Assembly (NCBI GenBank): GCA_010093485.1
Contig: MU001496.1
Coordinates: forward strand, 400,685-464,684
Source: Karstenula rhodostoma CBS 690.94
Lineage: Eukaryota; Ascomycota; Dothideomycetes; Pleosporales; Didymosphaeriaceae
Reading direction: 5' to 3'
DNA: 64,000 bases
Part shown: piece after piece, positions 36,731-48,238 of the stretch
Position numbering within the stretch: the first letter of the stretch is position 1
Layout of the letters: the number at the start of each line of letters is the position of its first letter
The notes under the pieces: generated by a model
What the model was told of the DNA's origin: nothing
The model's input: only the letters and a program-made list of their open reading frames with translations
Database searches by the model: none
Program-made: the position numbers and the translations under genes

Positions 36731-39700
36731 GGGCGATGTGGCGTGTTCGTCGAGTGTAATCGTGGATGTCGCAGTTTGCCTGGGAGCTGCTCATTAGGAG
36801 GGGACGGGGGAGCAGGGTTGGATGTTATTGTAGCAGATTGTTTCTGGAGGGTATGAGACCGCATGGTACCATGCGACAGGTAAGGTAATGCCGCGGTGCT
36901 GTTTGGGTGGTGTGGTAAGGGAAGAGGCATGAATCGACACAATGCGGTATGTACTAGATGCTGGAGGCGACAAGTGAAACCAAACGCTTTTTCCCAGGTT
37001 TCAAACGCCCATCCACCAACAAGTGGGCCTTCAACAGTCGACGTCCCCTGCTCAGTTATTACGTTGCTCTTAGCAAGCGCGAGTAGCAGTGGATAGGGAA
37101 ATAGACAGGGTTCGAAACATGCTAGAAATGACTATGAGGGATGGGTGTGGGATTAGCTTTTGCTTTGTTTTGCTGCTGTTAGCGCATCCTTTACCCATGT
37201 TATCATCATGTCACGGAGCCGGGAGTCGGTGCAGCTGATGGTTTTCTGGTTGTTGACACGAACTACAAAGTAGTGTCCCGTGGTGCAGCTGATATCTCGG
37301 TCCGGCAGAATTGTCAGAATCCTCATGGCAAAGAAGCAAATGCGCAACAACATGCTGGTTGGGATTTGCACAACGATGTCGTCTTCTTGACACTGTTAGT
37401 CAAGACCAAGCTGCATGCATTCGATGGACTGTTTGTGGCTGCACCCTCGGCCGCTGCCGGACGGCCGTGGGATGGTTCGGTAACGTGAGTAAAATAGCGA
37501 GCATAGACTGTCGCCTCGCTGCACTTGGTACGCAGTGTTCAGGGGCCAGCTACACGAGGATGACTGTCAGTTGGTGCAACGTGTTGATCAATGATGGTTC
37601 TTCCAGGTGGCTACGCGAAGTGAACGGTTTGAGGGATTGCATTTTTGCTCCTTCCCAATTCGACCCGCACATCCCAGTCGAGAAGGAGCGAGTGACATAG
37701 CAGATGATGTGTGGAGAAGGCTGCGTCTGGAAGTCGCGGCGCCGACGCTAGTTGTAAATTGTCGATGTTTTGTGTCCCGTATTCGGTCTCGATCGATGTC
37801 TCCACTGGGTTTGCCTGTCTTGGGGGTCGAAAGACGGGACGCGGACAGATATTTCGCCTGGGACCAGCACAATTACAAAGGTACGACCATAGCAAGGAGA
37901 GAGGAAGCACGGGATGATGACTGTGCCGCATGTTCTCTCTTCATTCTGCGCTTGTAGTTAATTGGACATATTGAACGACCTTGAGACAAGGTAAGACGAG
38001 GACTCGCAGGTGCTCACTACCAAGAGTGTTTGATGTTGTCGCCATTCAGCTAGGCGCCCAACAGGGATCACTGGCGAGCGTGCCGTGAAAAGCAAAAAAA
38101 AGCTGGAGTAGCCGATTGGGCAATGCTTCCGTAGATTTGCAAGGTGATCTTGGAGCCTCCGCCACGTTGGTGAGGATCTCGTATTTTTTGCGATCCCGGC
38201 AATGATAGTCGCGATCCAAGCGGGTAGCAACGGTCAGGCGAGCGGCTGGCGGGTGACGGCCGGCATAGGTCATAACCAGCAGTCTTCGTATGTACGGCGT
38301 GCAATACCTTGCTCTGCTCTTCCATGCACGCGGAACAGGTGCGAGCTCGTGTGATGATGACGAGACAACATAGCGGGAATGGGTCAGCCCCGAGCAGCTA
38401 GGCCGTTGCTGTGTTGCTACGTATTTGTACGACACGCTCCACGGCGTGCAGAATAGGCAAATCAAGAATTAAACCCCTCAGTACGGCTGTTTGCAATAAA
38501 AACCGTGGCTCTGGAAGAACAATGGCAGGTCGTGATGGGTATGCAGGTGGTCTTGGCCGCGGGTTGCTTCCAGAACCCTTCCGTGCCTCTAGGATTCGCG
38601 TGCGTAAGCAAGGGTGTCCTAGCAGGCACATCCGCCATGCCGACCTTCACAGCCATAACAGAGGTTGTATAGACTGCTCAGCAGGCTGTTGCGGTGGTAC
38701 AGAGGTGGAGAAACAGAGCGCCTCTTGCGCCAAAGGGCTGTCACCGTCCTAATTGATACCAGACAACGTCAAGCTTGCAGGTCGCCACGTACGTGTTGAG
38801 CCCCTGCAGCCGAATTTCAGTACTGCATGTATCGATTCGGTGCCTTTTCGTGCGCAGGACGGCTACGATGGCCGGATTCCCAGCCATGCATACACTCTGG
38901 CGGTTTCTCCCTTGTGCCGCCGGCTGAGCAAGATGCAGGCAATTCTCTGCTGCAACGTGTATGTCGCACATGGCCATCAGGCAACGGGTGCGGCGACGGT
39001 ACGCTACGTTCGCCGTGTAACACGGGCTGCCGTTCTGAGTACTCAGCCTGATGAGTGCACCCAAGGATGCAACAGCTGGTCCGCTCATGCGCCGGCTGGG
39101 CGATTCTCGGGCGGCTGGTCGAGGGAGGTGGAATGCAGAGGAGGCATCGACGGGTAAATGGCATGTGCAAGCGGAAATTTACACGCCTTGTCAGCGCGTC
39201 CCAGCAGCGCGTCGGTACCTCCCAAGTCCCACCAAGCGGGATGGGCGGGCCGACATGAAGCGATTGCGACTCTGGGCCCAACCACTCTATGTTGGTGTGC
39301 GCTCTGGGCTGTGAGCAGATGCAGGCACGACGGAAGAGGTGAATGTGTGCTCCGGGAGGCTTCGACAGACGCGTCTGGGTAGCGAGGCCGCCGAAGCGTA
39401 GCGCAGTGTGGCCGCTTCCCGCCCAGCGTCTGGGGACAGGCAGCTGGAGAGAGGCGTGTGCGGCGCGAGACCCACGCGGACAGAGCAGTTGCAGCGCGTC
39501 CAAGCACATTGGACGTGAGGTGAGCAGGCCAGGCGGGCTAGGGCGCTGCATGCACGCAGAGGGTCGCCCGGGACTGCCAGCGAATGCGGCATGGCATGGC
39601 ATGATTGATGAGGGCGCTGGGTGGGTAGGTAGGCAGGTAGGTATCGTCGCGAGCAGTCGACAGCCGCCCGGGGCCCAGGCGAGGGCATTAGCCTGTCCAG

Positions 39701-40489
39701 CGGGTGCGCGCCAGGGTTGTGTTGGTCTTCCCAGAGGATGCGGCCGTGGTGTGGGTTAGAAGTGGGCTCTGGGCCACTGGGCCAGTGAAGCGCAGGACCA
39801 GAGCGGCACACGTGACGGGGCGCAAAGGGGCCTAGCGCCGCCGTGGCCAGGCAATTTCTCCTTTCCTCGCCCGTTTGTCCTCGAGCCAGGACTTCACGGT
39901 CGACAGCACCGCACCGCGCACAGCTGCCACAGGCCCAGCACACGCCGCGTCTGGATCGGCCCTGGATCGGAAAGCGTCCGGGACGGTGCAGCCAGCGCGC
40001 CGCGACAAAGGCGCAAGCACCCACCACCACTGCTGCTAGGCGTAGCGAGCGAGCGACAGGTTCAGGCGCATATCCCAGCTCCCAGTAGCGCAGGTTGGCC
40101 CGCGGCGGCAGCACACATTTTCGCGCACCGCCACGGCACCCTCACGTCCTCGGTCCCTGCGCGAGATAGGTAGGCCTCGCTGCTGTCTGCGCGCCGTGTC
40201 TCGTCTCGTCTCGTCTCGTCTCGCCCTCGCTCCTCCTGCTCGCTACCTCGCTACCCCAGGCCGCCCTCCTCCCCATCCATCGCCAGCCTCCTCGCGCAGT
40301 GCTACACCACCTGCAGCCGCCGGCGCGCAACCGAGGCACCCCCCTGGCCTCGCCTCCTAGCTCGATTCGCCAAATCATCACGCCTCGTCTGTTGGCGTCC
40401 GAAGTCTTAACTCTCGCTTGAGCTGTGCCCTTTCGCAGAGGCACCACAGCTTCGCAGGGTCGTGCCTGCCCTGAAGCGGTGGCACTTCG
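36731..40489. other. Gene-poor region upstream of the Zn2Cys6 regulator
   Basis: About 3.8 kb without a convincing gene. Overlapping open frames at 38.8-40.1 kb on both strands follow GC-rich composition and have no motif. A minus-strand frame at 37,153-37,371 shares a 38-bp block with 53.5 kb (see findings). The right part, from about 39.9 kb, is CT-rich and probably holds the promoter and leader of the transcription factor gene. Confidence 0.55.
40198..40223 (+). repeat. (TCTCG)n microsatellite
   Basis: Five tandem pentamers in the CT-rich leader region, about 265 bp upstream of the ATG at 40,490. Confidence 0.85.
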
Positions 40490-42578
40490 ATGTCCTTTCC
40501 ACAGCCTTACCCGCAGGCGCCCTCGCACGCCGCCATGTCCAATAACATGGCCGACCACCACCAGCGACAAAATCCATCCTACCCGTCGCCCAGCCATTCC
40601 TACCCTTCACCCCAGATGCCCGCCTACACCTACCCCCCGCCCCAGGGCCAGCCGGGCGCGGAGCCCTACCGCTCGCCCCAGGGCACCAACATGAATCTGC
40701 CGCCCCTCAACCTGCCGCCGATACGTGTCGACGGCCAGCAGCAGCAGCAGCACCAGCACCAGCAGCACCAGCACCAGCAGTTGCCGCACCAGCAGCAGGG
40801 CCCGCCCATGGGCTCGCCGCTCCCGCAGCAGCACCATGGCATACCGCAGTACTACGCGCATCCAGGGCACCCGCCGCCGGGCCAGATGCAGATGGGCTCG
40901 CAGCACCTCGCCATGCGCTACCAGCTGCCGCCGCAGCCCGGAGAGCAGAGGATCCTGTCGGGCGGGCGCCATAAGAAGGAGATCAAGCGGCGCACAAAGA
41001 CGGGCTGCCTGACGTGTCGCAAACGCAGGATAAAGGTACGTACCTGAGGGATGGAGCGCAACGGTGCGCCGTCAAAGACGCGCCGCGGTGCGCGCGAAGC
41101 GTGGACGAGGTGCGGGCACGCACCTTCGAGACCGCCGTGTCGTCTATAACCGAGCCACCATGAAGCGAGCGATCCAAACTATTTCGCTCCTCTAATCCGA
41201 CCTCACCTCTTCGCGCGCTGAGCTAACTCTGCTGCCCACAGTGCGACGAAGCCCACCCCGTGTGTCGCAACTGCCAGAAGAGCAAGCGCGAGTGCATGGG
41301 CTACGACCCCATCTTCAAACAACAACCAGGCCCCGCGAATCTTCAACCCGCTCCCAACACGACACAGCACCAGCCCTCCGTGCCGGCAACCTCTCCGCCG
41401 GCCTCGGCATCATCGCAGTACAGTCCGCAGGTGCCCCAAGGGTATGCGCCCGCATCCACCGTCGGCTACGCACCTGCCGCTTCGACTGCGAGCTCAACGC
41501 CCTCCCACCACGACAGCTTCAACAACCCCGCTATTGACCCTGCACTCGCGGCCACAGACCCCGCGATGAACGGCCAGTCGGCCTACAATGGTGCGCATGC
41601 GCTGCAGGCTGGGCTTCGTGGCAGCCCCTACTCGTCGGCCGCACCGGAAGCACCACTTCTTAAAGGTGAGACATACAGCGTTGGCTGTTCCGGGCACCAG
41701 TATTAACCATCTGTTTAGGGCGACCCCTGCGGATTGAAGAGATATTTTCCATTTGTGGGTATAACCCACCAGAGGTCCCCCCGCGCCACGGGGGTTTTCC
41801 TCACGAACTCGATGATGAATTCTCTTTCATGTTCAGCAAGGACTACTGCGTAGGACTCGATTTGATGTTGGAGACAAACTGGTTCTCCTCCAATAACAAC
41901 GCCATAACTCGGGTTCTGAGCGATCACAGTCTCCACGAAGAGGCCCATTTCTTCGTCGAAACAGTCAGGACCAAGACAGGTGCTGCGGATGTGAGCCAGG
42001 TATTCAGCCAGGAGGCTCGCCTCATCTGGCATTTGCTAGGCACGTGCCGGATACCGTCGAATGGCGCCAACGACAACGCCTCCCTTCCTGAACACGATGG
42101 TATATCATTGAAGGAAGCCCGAGCTCGATTCGAGGTTTTGGAGGCGCTTTTGACCAACCAAACCTTGGAGGCAAATCCAATACGTCAGCTGTCGTATCCT
42201 GGTGGACTTTCGGAAGAGGAAAACGATAAGTTCGTTTTCTGGGATTCCGTCGGCGAATTCGTAGTACATGCCAATGCCGAAGCTGCCATGGATGGGAACG
42301 CTGAAGTAGCGCTCTCCAGGATGCGGAATGTTCTCAAAGCGCGCGAGGTTCGCGATGCTCTCTACTCGATTGCTCTGGCACGACAACTCGGCAACCGCGT
42401 CCGTGGCTTCCCTGATGCGGTTGCCCACCCCAACACGCACGATCCCGAAAACGACGTCAACAAGCTCACCGTCGCGATGTCCTTTATCAGTCACGAATGC
42501 CGATCTGGTACTCAGCAGGTCATTGCTCGCATTTGCGACATGGCCTGCTTGTCCTGGAGGGTTGGTCGAAGCCCATAG
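40490..42578 (+). CDS. Zn2Cys6 fungal-type transcription factor
   Basis: Exons 40,490-41,035, 41,242-41,665 and 41,719-42,578 give 609 residues. Residues 1-165 are Pro/Gln/His-rich with a long Q/H tract (CAG/CAC repeats). The zinc cluster is at Cys173, 176, 183, 190, 193 and 200, matching C-x2-C-x6-C-x6-C-x2-C-x6-C, and is preceded by basic KKEIKRRTKTG. The 206-bp first intron splits the cluster between Cys176 and Cys183. Residues about 205-320 are a low-complexity P/S/Q linker. The third exon has a helical regulatory region starting PLRIEEIFSICGYNPPE and ending SHECRSGTQQVIARI. This makes it a nuclear DNA-binding regulator; targets are unknown. I cannot assign an orthologue name. The unusually long upstream region fits complex control but proves nothing. 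Confidence 0.9.
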
Positions 42579-44495
42579 CCTGGCGCTCTCACACCCTGGA
42601 AGACCCCCTGGTGCACGCATCAGAGGGATCATCGCGACGCGACTAATCGAGAACGGCTTCTATCTACTCGACTGACCGGTTATGTAACAGTATCGAATGG
42701 TTGTTTTCCGACACTGCATCATTTTTCAAGTTCCCCCTCATTGCCCATTTCGACTGGTTTGCTTCCGTCTTGGCTCGAAACCCCTCTATTTGATCCTCAA
42801 AGCAAGAATCCACCTCATTACTTCGTCTGCGCTAGTTTCTCTTCAGCATGGGTCACGAGAGCACGGCAGCAAGATATCCCCGGTTCCGTCTGTTTACATA
42901 CTACGCTGTTTCACGTTTGTGAGCGGCATCCTTTGTACTTTCTAGTTGTGGAGAATCTACCACCTTTCTTCGATTGATTTGGGCATGTAGCGACGGTGTT
43001 GGGTGCGTTTGTGTCGCGGCAGATAGCCGCCGTGGGTTGAAGGCACTCGGAAGGGACTAGAATGAACGCAATCTAATTTTTAACAGTCGGTCGTCCGCCC
43101 CCTCGCTCAATGGCAGCTACGATCGTCGCATCTGCTTCACGGCCATGCAGTGAACCGTCTTAGGACTGTGTCAGCCGTTACCCTCACCCAAACAAAGTTC
43201 GCACAGCTTAGATGACTGGCCGTGCCGACCAAGCTACCTGCGACCAAATCTGACTGAGATCAATAGACACAAAATAACGGATTTCGGACTCACTGCAAGC
43301 TTAGTTCCTCATCCAATGGCCAGCACGACTAACCCACCGCATCAGCAACTAGCCCGAGAACATCCCAGATCCAAGCATGCACCCAACCTCACCGCCATTC
43401 TGGTGCTACCTCCAGCCTCACCTCGTTGCCCTCCATTGTCGCACGCAATCTCCACCCTCAGAACCACGCCCAAGGCCGTCACAGAGCGTGGAGACGGCCT
43501 CCCGGGAATTGTTCTAGCCAACGCAAAAGGAAAGGAGTGGCAGCCCCGGCCCGGGTTACAAGCGGTACCACCAACGGGTTCGGAGAATATCCGCCTCGAT
43601 GGGTCGCGCGCGTGTCACCTGTGTCCAGGGAAAGGTGTCAAGCGACGGGGGGGCTCAGGACTCTGGCGGCGGGGCGTGCGACTCCGGCACTGGCATGATG
43701 TACAGCATGGCTGGCGGTTGTGGAAGCGAGGGCGCGAGCATGTCGCGGCGGCGGCGTTTCTCGGGTGTTTCGGCGCGTCGCGGGCGCGCGCGCGAACGTG
43801 CGGTCTGTGTGGGCGGCGTGGGGCTGTGTGAGGGGACGGCTGCGGCGCGGGCGGTTGCGTGTCGTGTCGTTTCGGCGGGCACCGCAGGACGGGCGACACA
43901 GCCGAGGGTGCCGGGCGGTGCGGGCCTGACGACGGCCGAGCTGTCTATGTGCCGGGCTGTCTTGACGTGAGTGGGCGTGCGCGGGCCCGCGAGCATGTTG
44001 CTGCGCGTTGCAGGAGCCTCGATGTCTTGGCGTGGGCGCTGCAGGAGGTGTGCACTTGATGTATAGGAGGCGGGATCCAGTCGGTGGGAGGTACGGTATG
44101 CACAGCGTCGACGGTGGTTCAGGAGAGAGTACTCCGCAGGTCTCAACGTGTTCGAGATAAAGGGTGCCAATGCGCTGTTGTGCACTTCCACCGGCATCCG
44201 AGCCAGTGCTCTAGCATCGTGCTTGGTGAAGAGGATGGGCGGTCAAAGACGCAAGGTGCAGACGTGTCGATTGAGCGGGTGCTGTGGAAGAAAGAAGTGC
44301 GGACTGTTCAGTTGTGACGTGCGGATACATGCGAACTGGATCTCGGCACTGTAGGCAGGATAAATTCGCAACTTACGCGCTTGCAAGTACGAATTCATTA
44401 CAAATGAGCTACGCGACAGAGCAGGTACCTTGTACCTACCCCAAGCACTCACAGTCCCAGTTCCCTAATCCGACCACAAAAGCTGCCACAGCGTT
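42579..44495. other. Intergenic, nothing recognised
   Basis: Lies between the 3' ends of the transcription factor (+) and the membrane protein (-). The stretch 43.55-44.05 kb is very GC-rich and gives long open frames on both strands in several phases. None has a domain, signal peptide or splice pattern I would defend. Confidence 0.55.
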
Positions 44496-46459
44496 TCAAT
44501 TCTTGCGACCCCAGGAATACGACTTGGTTAACAAGTACGTCAGCACCATGGTGAGCAGACTCATGGTAAGCCCACCGATCCACGACGGCTCCGCGTCCTC
44601 CCTCATCTTGTCACCACTGACAAAGAGCACGACCCACGCCTTGTTCCCCAGCCCCAGGACCGTGCCGGTGCACCAACAGCTCTCGTAGAAGCCGATCAGC
44701 TCGAAGACGGAGCTCAGAACGATCCACAGGGCGTTGATGACGGCGAGGCACTTCCCCAGATAGCGCGTGGCTACGGCAAGTGTGCAGAACATGGCGTGCT
44801 TTGCGCTTCGGGGGTGAGTGGATGATTTTGCGGGGTGGGCGTTTGCGCTTTGTGTGCGCTGGTAGATGAGCATGGCGCTGTGCGAAAGGAAGACGGAGGC
44901 AAGGAGGAGGACGTGTGCGGATGTGGCGAGGATCCCGTAGAGCAGGTAGCTGCCCGAGCGACACCCAAGGCCCCTGACCTCGGTCAGGTACGAGACGACG
45001 ATTGCAGACCCCGTGACGCCCCATTGCAGGATGACGGCGACGACGTTGGAGAGCAGGAAGTTCTTGATCCAGTCGGAGCTCGAGGTGACTTCTTGCCACG
45101 TCATGTATGGGTCGTCGCCGGGTGTTGGATCGGTGACTGGTGCGGTCTCAAGTTGGTTCGTGTTTCTGTGTTGGGGCTTCTGGTATCCTGTAGAAGACGT
45201 CTGTGAGATCGCAGAAGCAGAGGCAGAGGCAGAGGCAGAGTCGAGAGCTGAGCTGCGAGCAGAATCCTGCTTGTGGATAACCGTCTCGACTTGCAGAGTT
45301 CCAGCCTCTGGCGTCGGCGCGACAGTTTCGATGGCAGGTATAACTTGGTGGCTTAACGAACGGAGTTTCTCTTCAAAAGCGCTTACAACTCTGTCTCGCA
45401 GCTTCGGATACGTTAGGATACGCGCGTAGTTGTAGGCTGGTCCCTGCAGTTTCTCGTCGCCTTGGACATCGCCTAGCAAAGCTTCGAATGTCTGGGGTGG
45501 GCGATTGAGGAAGCCCGATGCAGCTTCAAGCGCCTTCATTGCTGTACTCTCTCCTCGGATTGCGTCTCGAACCGTGTCCTCCCGCGACTGCACCCCGACC
45601 GCCATCCAGCCCAAGACAATCGGGACCAACCAGGTCCAAAGCGTGCCGGATGAAAGCAGCAAAGCCTCCGAGTGCTGGCCAAGCGCCGTTGCGTAGGATC
45701 CGATGATTGTGAGAATCCATGCGATGAAGGCGAAGGAAGTCTGCGTTACGAGTGAAAACGTGTACTGCCGGCGAGTGTTATGCAGACGTTGTTTGACAAT
45801 CACCCATCGATCGCGGAGCCTTGCCGGTTCCTCGTGGAACAACTCGCGGAACCTATCCTCCTTGATCCTGATCGGAGACTGCTGGGAGCCACAAAGAAAA
45901 TACTCGGCCGCTTTGACGGCCTCTCTCATCTCTGCTTCCGTTTTTCCATTGCCGAATTTCGCTTCGAAGACCTTCGATGTCGAGTGCGCGTTGAGCGTCG
46001 TGGACATGAGAGAAAATGTAGTCAGCATCGGACTTCCCACGGCTAGGCAGAAACTTTCGAAGTTGCCGGATACGGTGCCCGTTTCGTAGGGAAGTTGTGC
46101 AGTAAGGCCTAGCCATGGGAGCAGGTAGTTCGTCACACCCGACGTAAAGATTGGGAAATCAAAGACCTGCGTTTCCTCAGCATGTGGTCATACTGCACCC
46201 ATTTGACAGGTCGTCCGGACCAACCTACCATGGGAAAGTTGCGCCTGTCGCAATATGCATGGCAAGTCATCATGTCGATCCCCCATGCATCCCAGACGCC
46301 CTTTACCAGTTTAACCGGCTTGTACCCATTCTGGGCGACGAGCCCTTGGGCTATATTCGTGAGGTTGTCAGCCTCCAGCAGGCGGCGCACACACTTTGCT
46401 CCCCACGATGAGCCCTGGCCGAGCGGCGTCAAGAAAGTTGTTAGTTCTGATTCATTCAT
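44496..46459 (-). CDS. Multi-pass membrane protein of unknown function
   Basis: Exons 46,459-46,229 and 46,166-44,496, with a 62-bp intron (GTAGGT...ACGCAG), give 633 residues. Exon 1 carries LLEADNLTNIAQGL and VWDAWGIDMMTCHAYC, then splices to VFDFPIFTSGVTNYLLPW. Hydrophobic segments follow at the FAFIAWILTIIGSY, LWTWLVPIVLGWMAVG, VVAVILQWGVTGSAIVV, LYGILATSAHVLLLASVF, NALWIVLSSVFELIGFY and GGLTMSLLTMVLTYLL stretches, so there are at least six membrane spans. A cytosolic-type linker between the second and third holds a Ser-Ala repeat encoded by (GAGGCA)n. An upstream in-frame ATG at 46,534 is possible. It resembles a class of fungal hypothetical membrane proteins; no transport motif is seen and no function is proposed. 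Confidence 0.8.
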
Positions 46460-47092
46460 GATGACGCTATCGAAATATTCGATTCCAGATAGAGGGGACA
46501 GGGGGAATGCGTGCGCTTTTGAATGACATTTCAAGGATCAGGCTGACAGGCAGCCGTACGAAGCTTGATCGGTGTAATAAAGGTGGCGGCTATAGGGGCG
46601 CATGTTCCTCGTACTCGTATTTTCCGTTCAGCTGGAATGTTCCGATGACATCACAAGTGGGAGCTGAACTCATTGTTATAGAGTTGGGCCTTTAAATGGG
46701 TGCAGAGGTGATGAAGCTACAAGTGAGGTTGGAAGATGATAATGCACTTGTGCCCAGCGGAGCTGGTGCAATGGGCTAGTGCTGATGGTAGACCCCTCTC
46801 ACGGGAACATGAAGACCGGATGTAAGCTAAGGCCTTCGCTGATAGATATAGAATAGTTAATCCTAGAGTAACTTAGGCTACTAAACAAGTTTTAAATCTT
46901 GACCTAATACTGTATCGCTGGTGTTCACCTTCCCGCTTCTATCACTCTCGATAACAGGCGACTCTCATACATAGATTAAGAGTCTAGAATATCAGCATTT
47001 ATATGGAAGAACAGAAATCGAAGAGGATGCTATTATCGCAAACGAGATCGTGTCACTTCTTCATTTTGACAGGTATACAACGTGGTAACGCC
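46460..47092. other. Intergenic, nothing recognised
   Basis: About 630 bp between the start of the membrane protein gene and the 3' end of the esterase gene, both on the minus strand. It must hold the membrane protein promoter. No motif stands out. Confidence 0.5.
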
Positions 47093-48238
47093 CTACACTA
47101 CAATGACCTCAGGAAACTCCTGACTCGGCTTATCAAAAAGCGTCGTGTTCTTTCCATAGAACACAAAGTCCAAAAACTCCTTCACATACGTCGACACAAT
47201 GTCAAAGCTCCTTTTTCCATTCAGCGAGCCAATCAAGGGGTCTGCTACCTCTTTGGAGAGCGTCAGCGCGCCTATACCACTCAGATAGGCCAAATCAGAG
47301 AAGCCCATGTGCGCGATGTCGGTTACCCCAATCTCGGCCTTCCACCCCTTCAGATGCCTCAGCGTCTCCGCCCAGGTAGGGTCCGTAGTCGAGTTGTGCG
47401 GATACGGAGTTACGCCCGCTGCTCCTACCAGCACGGCCGGCTGGTGCGTATCGGTGATGTTGCCGTGCTGGTTGCCGTCCAGATTGAGGCCCCCGACGAA
47501 CCGCGAGTCGAGCATGAGCAGATTGATAGACACGCTGCCGCCGAAGGAGTGCCCTAGCGCTACGATGCGCTTGGTGCTGAACCTACATGATACACCGGGT
47601 GCCACCTTCGCTGCAACCTCCCTGCGCTTGAGCTGCGAGACGGCAAATCGCACATCCGCAATGCGGATGTCGTGCAGAGGCTCCAGCGGGCCGGCGTTTG
47701 TCGTGTCGTTGATCCCAGGGATGACGGACCCGTCAGGGAACTCGACAGCGATGGACTCAAAGGTGTGGTCCATGGTGACGACGGCGAAACCCGCGCTCGC
47801 GAGCTCCTGCGCGAGAGCATTGTGGAGAAGCCGCGTACCGCCTAACCCGTGCATGAGGACGACGAGTGGCACCTCGCTTGCGTTGCTGTTCCCCGCGCCC
47901 GTTGTCTTGCAGCACACTTGCAACGCTATCGCACCCAGCTCGTCGCTTGAAATTCCGAGCTGAGTGCCCGTCGCGAAGATATAGGGTGCTGCGTTTCGGG
48001 ATATGTATGGAACTGTGCATGTCTGCGAGCAGGCTGAGCGCTCCACGGGATAGAAGGAAGAAAGCATTAGCCTCCGTGTCCCGTTGTTGGGGTCAAGTGG
48101 GTCGATGCGGGATGCGTCATTGATGGCGAATGTATTGTAGAGCACATCGTAAGGTCCGCTCGGTAGAGGTAGGAGTCTTTCAGCAGAGACGACGGAAGGC
48201 CATACGCCCAATAAGAAAAGGCTAAAGCGCAAGAGCAT
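47093..48238 (-). CDS. Secreted PAF-acetylhydrolase-like esterase (alpha/beta hydrolase)
   Basis: Single exon of 381 residues from ATG 48,238. This start was chosen over the longer frame from 48,337 because it opens directly into a signal peptide (MLLRFSLFLLGVW ... VVSA). The fold marks are LVVLMHGLGGTR (oxyanion region), the nucleophile elbow GHSFGG, an Asp in GLNLDGNQHG and a His in DIAHMGFSD. This order of Ser, Asp and His is that of platelet-activating-factor acetylhydrolase (PF03403-type) enzymes, which hydrolyse short or oxidised acyl chains from phospholipids. Six early cysteines (SACSQTC, QVCC and others) and several N-x-S/T sites fit an extracellular protein. A TATAATAA sequence lies about 90-97 bp upstream. 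The natural substrate in fungi is not established. Confidence 0.86.
   Translation of the reverse strand: MLLRFSLFLLGVWPSVVSAERLLPLPSGPYDVLYNTFAINDASRIDPLDPNNGTRRLMLSSFYPVERSACSQTCTVPYISRNAAPYIFATGTQLGISSDELGAIALQVCCKTTGAGNSNASEVPLVVLMHGLGGTRLLHNALAQELASAGFAVVTMDHTFESIAVEFPDGSVIPGINDTTNAGPLEPLHDIRIADVRFAVSQLKRREVAAKVAPGVSCRFSTKRIVALGHSFGGSVSINLLMLDSRFVGGLNLDGNQHGNITDTHQPAVLVGAAGVTPYPHNSTTDPTWAETLRHLKGWKAEIGVTDIAHMGFSDLAYLSGIGALTLSKEVADPLIGSLNGKRSFDIVSTYVKEFLDFVFYGKNTTLFDKPSQEFPEVIVV

Noticed and set aside
38817..40114. Long minus-strand frames (261 and 275 codons)
   Set aside because: They overlap each other in different frames in GC-rich sequence, are rich in Arg, Pro, Ala and Cys without order, and carry no motif or splice signals.
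43316..44197. Overlapping frames of 171 and 180 codons on opposite strands
   Set aside because: Composition-driven in a GC-rich stretch; no domain, no signal peptide, no consistent codon pattern.
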